The notes below the pieces were generated by a model. The model searched no databases. It worked only from the letters and a program-made list of their open reading frames with translations, and was not told the DNA's origin. A stretch of 42,060 bases of DNA from an uncultured Clostridia bacterium (lineage in GTDB: Bacteria; Bacillota; Clostridia; Christensenellales; Borkfalkiaceae). The stretch is from assembly GCA_958419945.1 (NCBI GenBank), contig CATZIC010000007.1:1-42060 (forward strand), given 5' to 3'. Positions 7,674 through 14,710 of this stretch are shown here, in pieces. The stretch's first letter is position 1, and each line of letters starts with the position of its first letter. The position numbers and the translations under genes were made by a program.

Positions 7674-8115
7674 AACAAAAAGACAACAACAACTACTTGA
7701 AATCGTAACGAAGATTGAAGTAAACACACAAGAAGAATTGATTAAACTTCTTGAAGCACAGGGTATTAAGGTTACGCAAGCTACTATATCGAGAGATATT
7801 AAAGAATTGGGCCTTATCAAAACTTCCGGCAAGGTAAAGAAATATCGCTATGCACGTGTTCATGACAGACAGCACGACTCCGTTAAATTATTAAGTTTGT
7901 TCAAAACTGCCGTTATTTCAATCGAGCCTGCACAGAATCTTTTAGTTGTAAAAACACTTACCGGTAATGGTGGTGCCGTTGCCGCAACTATAGACTCTCA
8001 GGGGATACAGGAAATCGTCGGTACTTTAGCGGGCGATGATACGGTATTGGTTGTTACGCAAGACAGCGAAAGCGCATTAAAGGTATCTGAAGATTTGCAC
8101 GATTTGATGGTTTAA
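7666..8115 (+). CDS. argR: Arginine repressor ArgR/AhrC
   Basis: 149 residues, the standard length. The N-terminal winged helix-turn-helix contains NTQEELIKLLEAQGIKVTQATISRDIKELGLIK, with the conserved QATxSRDIKEL recognition helix. The C-terminal domain has AVISIEPAQNLLVVKTLTGN and the arginine-binding pattern GTLAGDDTVLVVT. It forms an arginine-responsive hexamer that controls arginine metabolism genes. ATG 7666 was chosen because GAGGTGG precedes it; it lies inside the last codons of nadK. No arginine genes are nearby, which is normal: argR before recN is a conserved neighbourhood in Firmicutes. Confidence 0.96.
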   Translation: MDKTKRQQQLLEIVTKIEVNTQEELIKLLEAQGIKVTQATISRDIKELGLIKTSGKVKKYRYARVHDRQHDSVKLLSLFKTAVISIEPAQNLLVVKTLTGNGGAVAATIDSQGIQEIVGTLAGDDTVLVVTQDSESALKVSEDLHDLMV

Positions 8116-8130
8116 TTCCCATCATTCGCT

Positions 8131-9819
8131 ATGCTTAAGAACTTGTCGATTAAAAACGTAGCCTTAATAAGGTTTGCGGAAATAGAATTTGCAAAGGGAC
8201 TTAACGTTTTGTCCGGTGAAACAGGAGCAGGGAAATCCGTCGTTCTCGAGGCTCTGAATTTTGCGTTAGGACAAAAGGCCGATAAGTCAATGATTTGTCA
8301 TGGCGAAAAAGATTGTTCCGTTACTTGTTCTTTCGATATCCGTTTTAACGATTCCGTTAAAGAAACGCTAAATGAAATGGGTATCGAATACGATGACGAA
8401 ATTATCGTCAAGCGAACGCTTAACGTTGACGGAAAGTCTTCAATCAGATTGAATGGTGAATCGGTTACTGCCGGGATGCTCAGAAAGGTTACTTCGCTTC
8501 TTGTCGATATTCACGGGCAAAGCGACCATTTTCTTCTATTGAAAGAGGCTAATCAATTAGCACTGATTGACGGTCTCGGCGGTGAAAGAATCACAGCGGT
8601 AAAAGACCAAATTACAAATTGTATACAACAAATAAAAGAGATAGACCGTACTTTAGAAACCCTCGGTGGGGATGAAGCCTCACGAGCGAGAAGAATGGAT
8701 TATCTCGATTTTGCTGTACGTGAAATAGAAAATATGAATCTTGGAGAGAATGAAGAAGTTGAACTTTTAGACAGAAAGAAAAAACTTTTAAATCTCGAAA
8801 AGATTGCTAACGCTTGTTCTGAGTCTTATGAAGCTTTATCGTCGGAAGGCGGCGTTACGGATATTTTAAGCTCCGTGTCAAGAAGAATTTCAGCAATTTC
8901 ACAATACGGCAAAGAGTTTGAAGATCTTTTAGCGCGGCTTGTGGCATCTTTGGACGAAATAACCGACATTTCCGAGCTTATTAACGATTCTTGCGAGGAA
9001 GGTTTTAACCCCGAAGAACTCGAAGAAATAGAGGCAAGACTGAATGCGATAAACGCCATAAAGAAAAAGTACGGAAAAACCTACTCCGACGTTATGGCGT
9101 CGCTAGATAGTTTCAAAGCGGAATTGGAGCTTATAAGTGATAGCGCCGAAAAGTCGGAACGTCTTACTAAAGAACGCACAGCAATCATAGACAAACTCGA
9201 ATCATTTTATGACGATTTGACCGCTGAAAGAAAGTCGGTTTCCGAAAAACTTTCCGAAAGCCTATCCGATAAACTTAAAGAACTTGCTATGAAAGGTGCG
9301 GAATTTAAAGTGGAATTTATCTCAATGGATGGCGAAGTGCTTTCCTCAAAGGGAAGAGATTCCGTTTGCTTTATGTTTACCGCAAATAAAGGCGAGGTGT
9401 TAAAACCGCTTAGTAAGATTATAAGCGGTGGTGAACTTTCAAGACTAATGCTGGCAATAAAAGCGGTTACGGGCGGAAATTTCGGTGCGGAAACCTTCAT
9501 TTTTGACGAAATCGACGTCGGTATCAGCGGTGAAGCTGCGGAGGTCGTTGCTAAAAACTTTGCTTTGATATCAAGAGACAGGCAAATTGTTGCCATATCG
9601 CATTTACCGCAAATTGTGGCTTATTCTGACGTCGGATTTTTGATTGCAAAAAGTGAGGAAGGCGAGCGTACGGTTACGCACGTAAAAAAACTTGACGACA
9701 GTGGAAAGATCTGTGAAGTTTTAAGGCTTGTCGGCGGTAATGCGGATAGCAATGCCGCAACCGTTCATGCACGTGAAATGATTGAAAGGGCAGACAAATT
9801 TAAAAAATCGGCAATATAA
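8131..9819 (+). CDS. recN: DNA repair protein RecN
   Basis: 562 residues, typical for RecN, an SMC-like ATPase that acts early in double-strand break repair. Walker A GETGAGKS is at residues 29-36; a long charged coiled-coil arm spans about residues 150-370; the ABC signature SGGELSRLMLAIK and Walker B TFIFDEIDVGISG follow at about 430-475, with ISHLPQIVAYSD near the end. The start MLKNLSIKNVALI is standard. I see no clear Shine-Dalgarno sequence in the 15 bases between argR and recN. An extended -10-like TGGTTTAAT at 8108-8116 could give a short transcript of its own, but it has no -35. A good terminator follows. Confidence 0.97.
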   Translation: MLKNLSIKNVALIRFAEIEFAKGLNVLSGETGAGKSVVLEALNFALGQKADKSMICHGEKDCSVTCSFDIRFNDSVKETLNEMGIEYDDEIIVKRTLNVDGKSSIRLNGESVTAGMLRKVTSLLVDIHGQSDHFLLLKEANQLALIDGLGGERITAVKDQITNCIQQIKEIDRTLETLGGDEASRARRMDYLDFAVREIENMNLGENEEVELLDRKKKLLNLEKIANACSESYEALSSEGGVTDILSSVSRRISAISQYGKEFEDLLARLVASLDEITDISELINDSCEEGFNPEELEEIEARLNAINAIKKKYGKTYSDVMASLDSFKAELELISDSAEKSERLTKERTAIIDKLESFYDDLTAERKSVSEKLSESLSDKLKELAMKGAEFKVEFISMDGEVLSSKGRDSVCFMFTANKGEVLKPLSKIISGGELSRLMLAIKAVTGGNFGAETFIFDEIDVGISGEAAEVVAKNFALISRDRQIVAISHLPQIVAYSDVGFLIAKSEEGERTVTHVKKLDDSGKICEVLRLVGGNADSNAATVHAREMIERADKFKKSAI

Positions 9820-9836
9820 ACTTAAATAAATGACTG

Positions 9837-9870
9837 TGTCGTCTTCCAAGACGGCATTTTTCTTTTATTT
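9837..9870 (+). terminator. Intrinsic terminator after recN
   Basis: TGTCGTC and GACGGCA pair (one G-T) around TTCCAA, and the stem is followed by TTTTTCTTTTATTTT. It closes the ispA-to-recN transcription unit. Confidence 0.85.
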
Positions 9871-9881
9871 TGATAAAAAGT

Positions 9882-9976
9882 CAACCTTATTATATATATT
9901 TCAGAGAAGTCAGGGCGGGTAGCAGGATAAAACGAATATAATAATTTAAGCAATAGTGTGATTGTAAATAAGGTTG
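9882..9976 (+). repeat. Perfect 10-bp inverted repeat with a 75-base loop (possible structured RNA)
   Basis: CAACCTTATT (9882-9891) is the exact reverse complement of AATAAGGTTG (9967-9976). The enclosed 75 bases contain a purine-rich, relatively G-rich section (9903-9927) and a small CAAT/ATTG hairpin (9951-9964). The right arm is followed by TTGCTTTTTAAG. I do not match it to a riboswitch class I know. It lies between the recN terminator and spoIVB, in a 243-base gap with no gene. Confidence 0.4.
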
Positions 9977-10027
9977 TTGCTTTTTAAGAGATTTAGGAAT
10001 AAACCAAAAAAAGGATTTATTTTAGCG

Positions 10028-10056
10028 GAATAAAATTTTACGGCTTGCTCACTATA
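10028..10056 (+). promoter_or_regulatory. Candidate sigma-G-type promoter of spoIVB
   Basis: GAATA (10028-10032) and CACTATA (10050-10056) are 17 bases apart. The Bacillus sigma-G pattern is about GMATR, 17-18 bases, CATWMTA, so the -35 matches fully and the -10 matches six of seven. spoIVB is transcribed in the forespore in Bacillus. The predicted transcript start, 10063, is the first base of the spoIVB ATG. Confidence 0.5.
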
Positions 10057-10062
10057 ATCTTG

Positions 10063-11073
10063 ATGATTATAAAGGGTACAAAAAAAACAGCGTTAAAGTT
10101 TGCGTTACTTATATTTACAGCGATAGTTATTTTTTGTCCGAATTTCGTTTATGCTAAGGCGGACGTAGGGACAAAACTATACCTCGGTGGTTATGCGGCA
10201 GGATTTACGATAACCACAAAAGGAGCCGAAGTTTTAGGATTAAGCGACGTAATTACCGATTCGGGAGTCTTTTCGCCTGCGAAAGAGGCTGGGATTCAGG
10301 AAAAAGACGTCATTTTGAACATAGCAGGCAAGGAAACTAACAGTTTTGACGATTTGGAAAACATTCTAGATTCAAGTAAAGGGAAACCCTTAATTATTAC
10401 CATAAAACGTGGTGATGAAGTTCAAATTAAGGAAATTACCCCGGTTAAGGATTTGTCGGGAAAGTATAAACTAGGCTTGTTTGTAAGGGATAGGCTTACC
10501 GGCATTGGGACGATTACTTATATTAAAAGTGATGGGGAAGTAATGGCATTAGGGCATCCTATTTGCGCCGAAAACGAAAAGCCTATAGAAGTTAAATCGG
10601 GCGATCTTTTTGCATGCAGTATATTCGGCGTTGCAAAGGGGACCAGAGGTAAAGCCGGAGAGCTAAGGGGAATGTTTATTTCCGACGCAAGACTTGGTAT
10701 CATCACACAAAATCTAACCGTCGGCATAAAAGGAAAGCTTGACGAAGGCTTTGACAAATCTTCCTTAACCGAAATAGAGGTGGGGAGCGGCCATCCAGGA
10801 AACGCTTCGATAATTACAACCGTTGACGGCACTACTCCAAAGGAATTTTCCATATCGATCGTAAAGGCTGAAAAGGGCGCAAAGGATAACAGAAACTTCG
10901 TTATAAAAATTACGGATAAAAATCTTTTAAACATAGCAGGCGGAATAGTACAGGGTATGAGCGGTAGCCCAATAATTCAAGACGGTAAAATAATAGGCGC
11001 AATTACCCACGTTTTTTTAAACGATCCGACGAGAGGATTTGGCATAGATATTGAAAAAATGCTCAATTCGTAA
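10063..11073 (+). CDS. spoIVB: SpoIVB serine peptidase
   Basis: 336 residues with an N-terminal membrane anchor (about residues 10-30, FALLIFTAIVIFCPNFVYA), a PDZ domain (about 65-125; SPAKEAGIQEKDVILNIAG) and an S55 peptidase domain. The catalytic triad is visible: His165 in MALGHPICAE, Asp285 in KITDKNLL and Ser300 in GIVQGMSGSPII, with the Asp-Ser spacing of 15 found in B. subtilis. SpoIVB is made in the forespore, cleaves SpoIVFA and so triggers pro-sigma-K processing. ATG 10063 is preferred; in-frame TTG codons at 10045 and 10060 are alternatives. No Shine-Dalgarno sequence is visible. spo0A, which usually follows, is not here; spoIIM is next. Confidence 0.95.
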   Translation: MIIKGTKKTALKFALLIFTAIVIFCPNFVYAKADVGTKLYLGGYAAGFTITTKGAEVLGLSDVITDSGVFSPAKEAGIQEKDVILNIAGKETNSFDDLENILDSSKGKPLIITIKRGDEVQIKEITPVKDLSGKYKLGLFVRDRLTGIGTITYIKSDGEVMALGHPICAENEKPIEVKSGDLFACSIFGVAKGTRGKAGELRGMFISDARLGIITQNLTVGIKGKLDEGFDKSSLTEIEVGSGHPGNASIITTVDGTTPKEFSISIVKAEKGAKDNRNFVIKITDKNLLNIAGGIVQGMSGSPIIQDGKIIGAITHVFLNDPTRGFGIDIEKMLNS

Positions 11074-11175
11074 TGAACTAATATCGAATTACGAACATCG
11101 TAAAAATATTTAAAATATTAGATTATATCTGCAATTTTAAAAATTATTATATATTGAACAGAATAAATCGAGTAA

Positions 11176-11206
11176 GGCTTCCATAGTATGTATGGGAGCC
11201 TTTTAT
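11176..11206 (+). terminator. Hairpin with T-rich tail overlapping the spoIIM ribosome binding site
   Basis: GGCTTCCATA (11176-11185) pairs with TATGGGAGCC (11191-11200) around GTATG, ten pairs with one G-T, followed by TTTTAT. It resembles a terminator for spoIVB. The right arm contains GGGAG (11194-11198), the only ribosome binding site for spoIIM at 11207, so it could instead hide that site. Confidence 0.6.
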
Positions 11207-11794
11207 ATGAAGTTTTTAACTAAATATCTTAAAGTAATCGAAAGGTCGAAAATTCAACTAATTCTTCTTTCGGTTGCCTTTTTTTGCGGTATCATATTAG
11301 GTGCGATACTGCCTTCTTTTGAAGAAAAAGTTTTCTTTTCGGAGAATACCGTAAATCTGTTTCTTAACTCGTTGATAAGCGGAGGAAAGGTTTCGGCTGT
11401 ATTTTTGAATAGATTGTTTGTCGATATTTTTTGTTTGGGGATATTTTATATCGCTTCGCTCAATATCTTTTTAATATCGATTAACGTAATAATTATAATG
11501 TACAGAGGATACGTAATAGGGGCACTACTTGTTGCGCTTCTTTCCAACTTTGGCGTTACGGGGCTTATGCTATATATTGCCGTAGTATTCCTTCAAAGCC
11601 TTATATCCACCGCATCGTTGATATTTTTTACGCTTGTAATTATCGATCGTTTTAAAGTTAAAAAATGTAAACCGAAATGTCAGTATGATCTTTTAGCGCC
11701 GCTTATTATTGCTTTTGCAATTATCATTTTGAGTATATTAGTGCAGGTTATTATGCTACTCGTGTTTTTGCGACCGATGAATTATTGTTTTTAA
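11207..11794 (+). CDS. spoIIM: Stage II sporulation protein M
   Basis: 195 residues with about five membrane helices (roughly 18-36, 68-105 as two, 110-145 as one or two, and 165-190). SpoIIM, with SpoIID and SpoIIP, forms the peptidoglycan-remodelling complex of engulfment and is its scaffold in the mother-cell membrane. The call rests on the hydrophobic layout, length close to SpoIIM (about 210), the Gly-rich RGYVIGALLVALLSNFGVTG segment similar to the family's central pattern, and position: spoIIM also lies upstream of dacF-spoIIA in Bacillus. ATG 11207 has GGGAG eight bases before it; an upstream in-frame ATG at 11192 lies inside the hairpin arm. A different membrane protein of the same superfamily (DUF95) is possible. 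Confidence 0.75.
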   Translation: MKFLTKYLKVIERSKIQLILLSVAFFCGIILGAILPSFEEKVFFSENTVNLFLNSLISGGKVSAVFLNRLFVDIFCLGIFYIASLNIFLISINVIIIMYRGYVIGALLVALLSNFGVTGLMLYIAVVFLQSLISTASLIFFTLVIIDRFKVKKCKPKCQYDLLAPLIIAFAIIILSILVQVIMLLVFLRPMNYCF

Positions 11795-11812
11795 CTACAT
11801 AAAACATAGCTA

Positions 11813-11845
11813 AATTACCCACCTTATCTACAAAGGAAGGTAATT
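11813..11845 (+). promoter_or_regulatory. Inverted repeat enclosing the dacF ribosome binding site
   Basis: AATTACC (11813-11819) is complementary to GGTAATT (11839-11845), which ends directly at the dacF ATG. Inside, ACCTT (11821-11825) can also pair with AAGGT (11837-11841). Both foldings cover part of the Shine-Dalgarno AAGGAAGG (11833-11840), so translation of dacF may be damped when the RNA folds. Confidence 0.4.
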
Positions 11846-12997
11846 ATGAAAGTTTATCAAAAGATATTGATTGCGTGTTTTACGCTATGTATTGTTTTTT
11901 GCGGCTCAATTACGATTGTAAAGGCCGACGAAATATTTACGACTACGGCTAAATCCGCTTACTTATTGGATGCGGACAGCGGTACGGTAATTTTTAAAAA
12001 AGATGAAGAAAAACGCTTACCGATAGCAAGCATGACTAAAATTATGCTTTTGGATATAGTTTTCGATAACCTTGAAAATGGTAATTTAGCGCTTGATAAG
12101 CCCGTTACGATTTCCGAAAACGCAAGCGGTATGGGCGGTTCACAGGTCTTTTTGCAAGAGGGCGGAAGTTATTTGACGGGCGACCTTATCAAAAGTGTAG
12201 TTGTTGCATCGGCAAACGACGCTTCGGTTGCACTTGCAGAGGAGATTTCCGGCACGGAAAAGGCTTTCGTAGGTCTTATGAACGAAAAAGCCAAAGAAAT
12301 GGGACTTAAAGATACCTTGTTTTCCAACTGCACCGGGCTACCGAAGCCAACGCAATATTCCTCGGCGAAAGACGTTTCCGTAATGCTTCGTTCTTTACTA
12401 AAGCACAAGGATTATTATCGTTACGGTAATATTTGGCTTGACGAGTTGACCCATCCCGACGGCAGTAAAACAACCCTTACTAATACTAACAAACTTGCGA
12501 AGTTTTACGAGGGTTGCGACGGCGGAAAAACCGGCTTTACAAGCGAATCCGGCTTCTGCCTTGCCGCTACAGCAAAAAGGGGAAGTATGCGCCTTATAGG
12601 TGTTGTTATAGGTGAGGAATCCTCTCAAAAAAGATTTAAAGAGGTTTCCGACATGTTTAATACGGCTTTTGCGGGATACGAAAGTACGTTGATAGTGGAT
12701 AGCGCCAAGCCAGCTTCAGATAAGGTAAAAATTAAAGGCTGTAAAGATGAGTACGTAACCGTTTACCCGCGTGATAATTTGGCGATTTTTACGGAAAAGA
12801 ACGCAAGTTTGGATTACGCCACGGAAACGGTTATGCAAAGCGGTTTAAAGGCTCCGCTTAAAAAGGGTGATAAGGTTGGTGAAATTATCCTCTTCAAAGA
12901 CGGCGTGGAATATTCCAGAACGGATTTAATTCTTCAAGAGGACGTAAATAAACTTAGTTTAGGGGAAGCCTTCGATAAGGTCGCCGAGAATTGGTAA
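11846..12997 (+). CDS. dacF: D-alanyl-D-alanine carboxypeptidase (DacF-like)
   Basis: 383 residues. A signal peptide (about residues 1-27, ending VKADE) precedes the penicillin-binding transpeptidase-like domain. Active-site motifs are S62-M-T-K65 (in LPIASMTKIML), S122-A-N (in VVASANDASVAL) and K228-T-G (in DGGKTGFTSESG). A C-terminal beta domain follows from about residue 285. Low-molecular-weight penicillin-binding proteins of this kind trim the terminal D-alanine from peptidoglycan stem peptides outside the membrane. Position directly upstream of spoIIAA-spoIIAB-sigF is that of dacF, a forespore-expressed gene in B. subtilis. A strong terminator separates it from spoIIAA, so here it is not simply the first gene of the spoIIA operon. 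Confidence 0.94.
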   Translation: MKVYQKILIACFTLCIVFCGSITIVKADEIFTTTAKSAYLLDADSGTVIFKKDEEKRLPIASMTKIMLLDIVFDNLENGNLALDKPVTISENASGMGGSQVFLQEGGSYLTGDLIKSVVVASANDASVALAEEISGTEKAFVGLMNEKAKEMGLKDTLFSNCTGLPKPTQYSSAKDVSVMLRSLLKHKDYYRYGNIWLDELTHPDGSKTTLTNTNKLAKFYEGCDGGKTGFTSESGFCLAATAKRGSMRLIGVVIGEESSQKRFKEVSDMFNTAFAGYESTLIVDSAKPASDKVKIKGCKDEYVTVYPRDNLAIFTEKNASLDYATETVMQSGLKAPLKKGDKVGEIILFKDGVEYSRTDLILQEDVNKLSLGEAFDKVAENW

Positions 12998-13030
12998 GAA
13001 TTAATTTATAAGGTACAATTTAAATTAAAC

Positions 13031-13081
13031 AAAATCCGAACAAAACCGACAAAAAAAGCGGTAATTTGCTCGGATTTTTTT
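13031..13081 (+). terminator. Two-tier intrinsic terminator after dacF
   Basis: AAAATCCGA (13031-13039) pairs with TCGGATTTT at the 3' side, enclosing an inner ACCG/CGGT pairing, and the stem runs into seven T residues. Readthrough from dacF into spoIIAA should be limited. Confidence 0.75.
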
Positions 13082-13091
13082 GTTATTATGG

Positions 13092-13147
13092 TAGGCGTAA
13101 CTATTCCCGCCACTTTAAATAATTAGTGATGATGACAGTTACGCCTA
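13092..13147 (+). repeat. Perfect 11-bp inverted repeat before spoIIAA
   Basis: TAGGCGTAACT (13092-13102) is the exact reverse complement of AGTTACGCCTA (13137-13147). The 34-base loop has an inner CACT/AGTG pair (13111-13127). The right arm ends five bases before the spoIIAA ribosome binding site AAAGGAGG (13152-13159), and no T-run follows, so it is not a terminator. It could be an mRNA leader structure or a pair of operator half-sites. Confidence 0.6.
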
Positions 13148-13163
13148 AGTAAAGGAGGCAAAG

Positions 13164-13472
13164 ATGCACGTAAATTACTCGGTTGATAACGATTATTTGT
13201 ATTTCTTTTTGTGCGGAGAACTTGACCAGCATTACGCAAAGAGCGTTAAGGAATACATAGACAGGATACTTGAAGATACGAAAGAGTACAAAAAAGTAGT
13301 ATTTAATATGAGCGAACTCAGTTTTATGGACAGTACAGGAATCGGCATGCTCTTAGGAAGGTACAAACGCCTAAAAAAATGCGGGGTCGAATGTTTTATC
13401 GAAAACCCGACTTTAACCGTCGAAAAGGTGCTTGAACTTTCCGGAATTTACGAAGTAATCAATAAAATATGA
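13164..13472 (+). CDS. spoIIAA: Anti-sigma F factor antagonist SpoIIAA
   Basis: 102 residues, a STAS-domain protein. The phosphorylated serine is Ser57 in FMDSTGIGMLLGRYKRL. Unphosphorylated SpoIIAA binds SpoIIAB and frees sigma F in the forespore; SpoIIAB inactivates it by phosphorylating this serine, and SpoIIE reverses that. A strong ribosome binding site (AAAGGAGG) lies just upstream. It heads the three-gene spoIIA operon. I could not find a convincing sigma-H promoter between dacF and this gene. Confidence 0.96.
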   Translation: MHVNYSVDNDYLYFFLCGELDQHYAKSVKEYIDRILEDTKEYKKVVFNMSELSFMDSTGIGMLLGRYKRLKKCGVECFIENPTLTVEKVLELSGIYEVINKI

Positions 13473-13481
13473 GGCGAATTC

Positions 13482-13907
13482 ATGAATAAAATTTTTGTCA
13501 GATTCAGCGCACTAAGCGAAAATGAAAGTTTCGCAAGAACCCTTATTGCGGGGTTTATATTGCCGCTTAATCCAAGTGTAAACGAATTAAACGACGTAAA
13601 AACCGCCGTGAGCGAGGCTGTTACAAATTGCGTAGTTCACGCATACCCGAATGGATTAGGGGATATCGAACTTTCCTCTTGGTACGATAATAACGAGGTA
13701 CATATAATCGTCAAAGATTACGGCATAGGAATAAGCAACGTGAAACTTGCGCTTGAACCCTTTTATACTACGAGAACTTTGGACGAAAGGTCCGGAATGG
13801 GTTTTACGGTTATGAGTTCGTTTATGGATGAATTAAAGGTGGATTCGAGACCGAATCAGGGCGTAGTGGTTCATATGGTTAAGCGTATTGCCGAAGTTAA
13901 GGAGTGA
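13482..13907 (+). CDS. spoIIAB: Anti-sigma F factor / serine kinase SpoIIAB
   Basis: 141 residues, a GHKL-family ATPase. The N box is TAVSEAVTNCVVHAYPNG (about residues 41-60), G1 is DYGIGISN, the lid region is LALEPFYTTRTLDERSGMG, and the G2-like GMGFTVMSSFMD follows. It binds and inhibits sigma F and phosphorylates SpoIIAA. It begins nine bases after spoIIAA with GAGGCG upstream, and its stop is one base before the sigF ATG, so stoichiometric production with sigma F is likely. Confidence 0.97.
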   Translation: MNKIFVRFSALSENESFARTLIAGFILPLNPSVNELNDVKTAVSEAVTNCVVHAYPNGLGDIELSSWYDNNEVHIIVKDYGIGISNVKLALEPFYTTRTLDERSGMGFTVMSSFMDELKVDSRPNQGVVVHMVKRIAEVKE

Positions 13908-13908
13908 A

Positions 13909-14628
13909 ATGCTGAGTCCATCGGAAACCGTTAAGTTTTTAAGGCTTGCAAAAGAGGGTGATGAAAAGGCAAAAGAAAGACTTATCCTTGAGAACACTTC
14001 GCTTATAAAGTGCATCGTCAAAAGGTTTTGCGGAAGAGGTGTCGAGTACGACGACCTTTTTCAGCTCGGCGCAATAGGACTTATTAAGGCAATAAATAAT
14101 TTTGACGAGAGTTTTGACGTAAGATTTTCCACGTACGCCGTGCCTATGATAATAGGCGAAATTAAAAGATTTCTAAGAGACGACGGTTCGATTAAGGTTT
14201 CGAGATTAATAAAAGGTTTATCCGTAAAAATCAATCAATACCTTGAAGAGTTGCGTAAAGCAGGAAAAGAATCGCCCACGGTCATGGATATCGCAAAACA
14301 TTTCGGGGTGGAAAAAGATGAAGTCGTTCTTGCCCTCGGTTCGTTAAATAAGCCGCTTTCGCTATATGAAAGCGTAAATGACGAAGGGGATAAAAAGGTC
14401 GAACTTATCGATAAGATTGCCTCGAATGAAAAGGAAGAGGATTTTATCGACAGGCTGATGCTTGAAAGGCTTATATCGGAATTATCGATAAGAGAGCGTA
14501 AAATCATCCTTATGCGCTACTATGGCGACAGGACGCAAAGTGAGATCGCAAAGGAATTGGGTGTATCGCAAGTACAGGTGTCGAGGCTTGAAACAAAGAT
14601 AGTCGAAAAGTTAAAAGCAAAAATGTAA
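13909..14628 (+). CDS. sigF: RNA polymerase sigma factor F
   Basis: 239 residues, near the usual 250. Region 2 contains GVEYDDLFQLGAIGLIKAIN and RFSTYAVPMIIGEIKRFLRDDG; region 3 includes SPTVMDIAKHFGVEKDEV; region 4 is LSIRERKIILMRYYGDRTQS followed by the helix-turn-helix EIAKELGVSQVQVSRLE. Sigma F is the first forespore-specific factor. ATG 13909 was chosen over upstream frames inside spoIIAB because AAGGAG lies just before it. Position after spoIIAB separates it from the related sigma G and sigma B. Confidence 0.97.
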   Translation: MLSPSETVKFLRLAKEGDEKAKERLILENTSLIKCIVKRFCGRGVEYDDLFQLGAIGLIKAINNFDESFDVRFSTYAVPMIIGEIKRFLRDDGSIKVSRLIKGLSVKINQYLEELRKAGKESPTVMDIAKHFGVEKDEVVLALGSLNKPLSLYESVNDEGDKKVELIDKIASNEKEEDFIDRLMLERLISELSIRERKIILMRYYGDRTQSEIAKELGVSQVQVSRLETKIVEKLKAKM

Positions 14629-14635
14629 AATAATG

Positions 14636-14673
14636 TAAAATCATTGACAAATTCAAAGATTTTATATTTTTTT
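14636..14673 (+). terminator. Weak AT-rich terminator after sigF
   Basis: TAAAATC (14636-14642) and GATTTTA (14658-14664) can pair, followed by a run containing seven T residues. The stem is mostly A-T, so efficiency is doubtful. Confidence 0.4.
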
Positions 14674-14675
14674 AT

Positions 14676-14705
14676 GTATAACGTAATTCCCGTTTGAAAA
14701 TAATA
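14676..14705 (+). promoter_or_regulatory. Candidate sigma-G-type promoter of the spoVA genes
   Basis: GTATA (14676-14680) and AATAATA (14699-14705) are 18 bases apart; the -10 matches six of seven positions of the Bacillus sigma-G pattern CATWMTA. spoVA is a sigma-G regulon member in Bacillus. Transcription would start at about 14711-14712, at the ATG of the small open frame before spoVAC. Confidence 0.55.
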
Positions 14706-14710
14706 TTGGT

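Noticed and set aside
13040..13056. 0A box (TTTGTCGGT on the minus strand) before spoIIAA
   Set aside because: Only seven of nine positions match, and the site lies inside the dacF terminator, so chance or terminator structure explains it.
14644..14680. TTGACA at 14644-14649 as a housekeeping -35 before spoVAC
   Set aside because: No -10 lies at 16-18 bases; the nearest TATATT is 13 bases away and TATGTA 23. The sigma-G-like pair fits the biology better.
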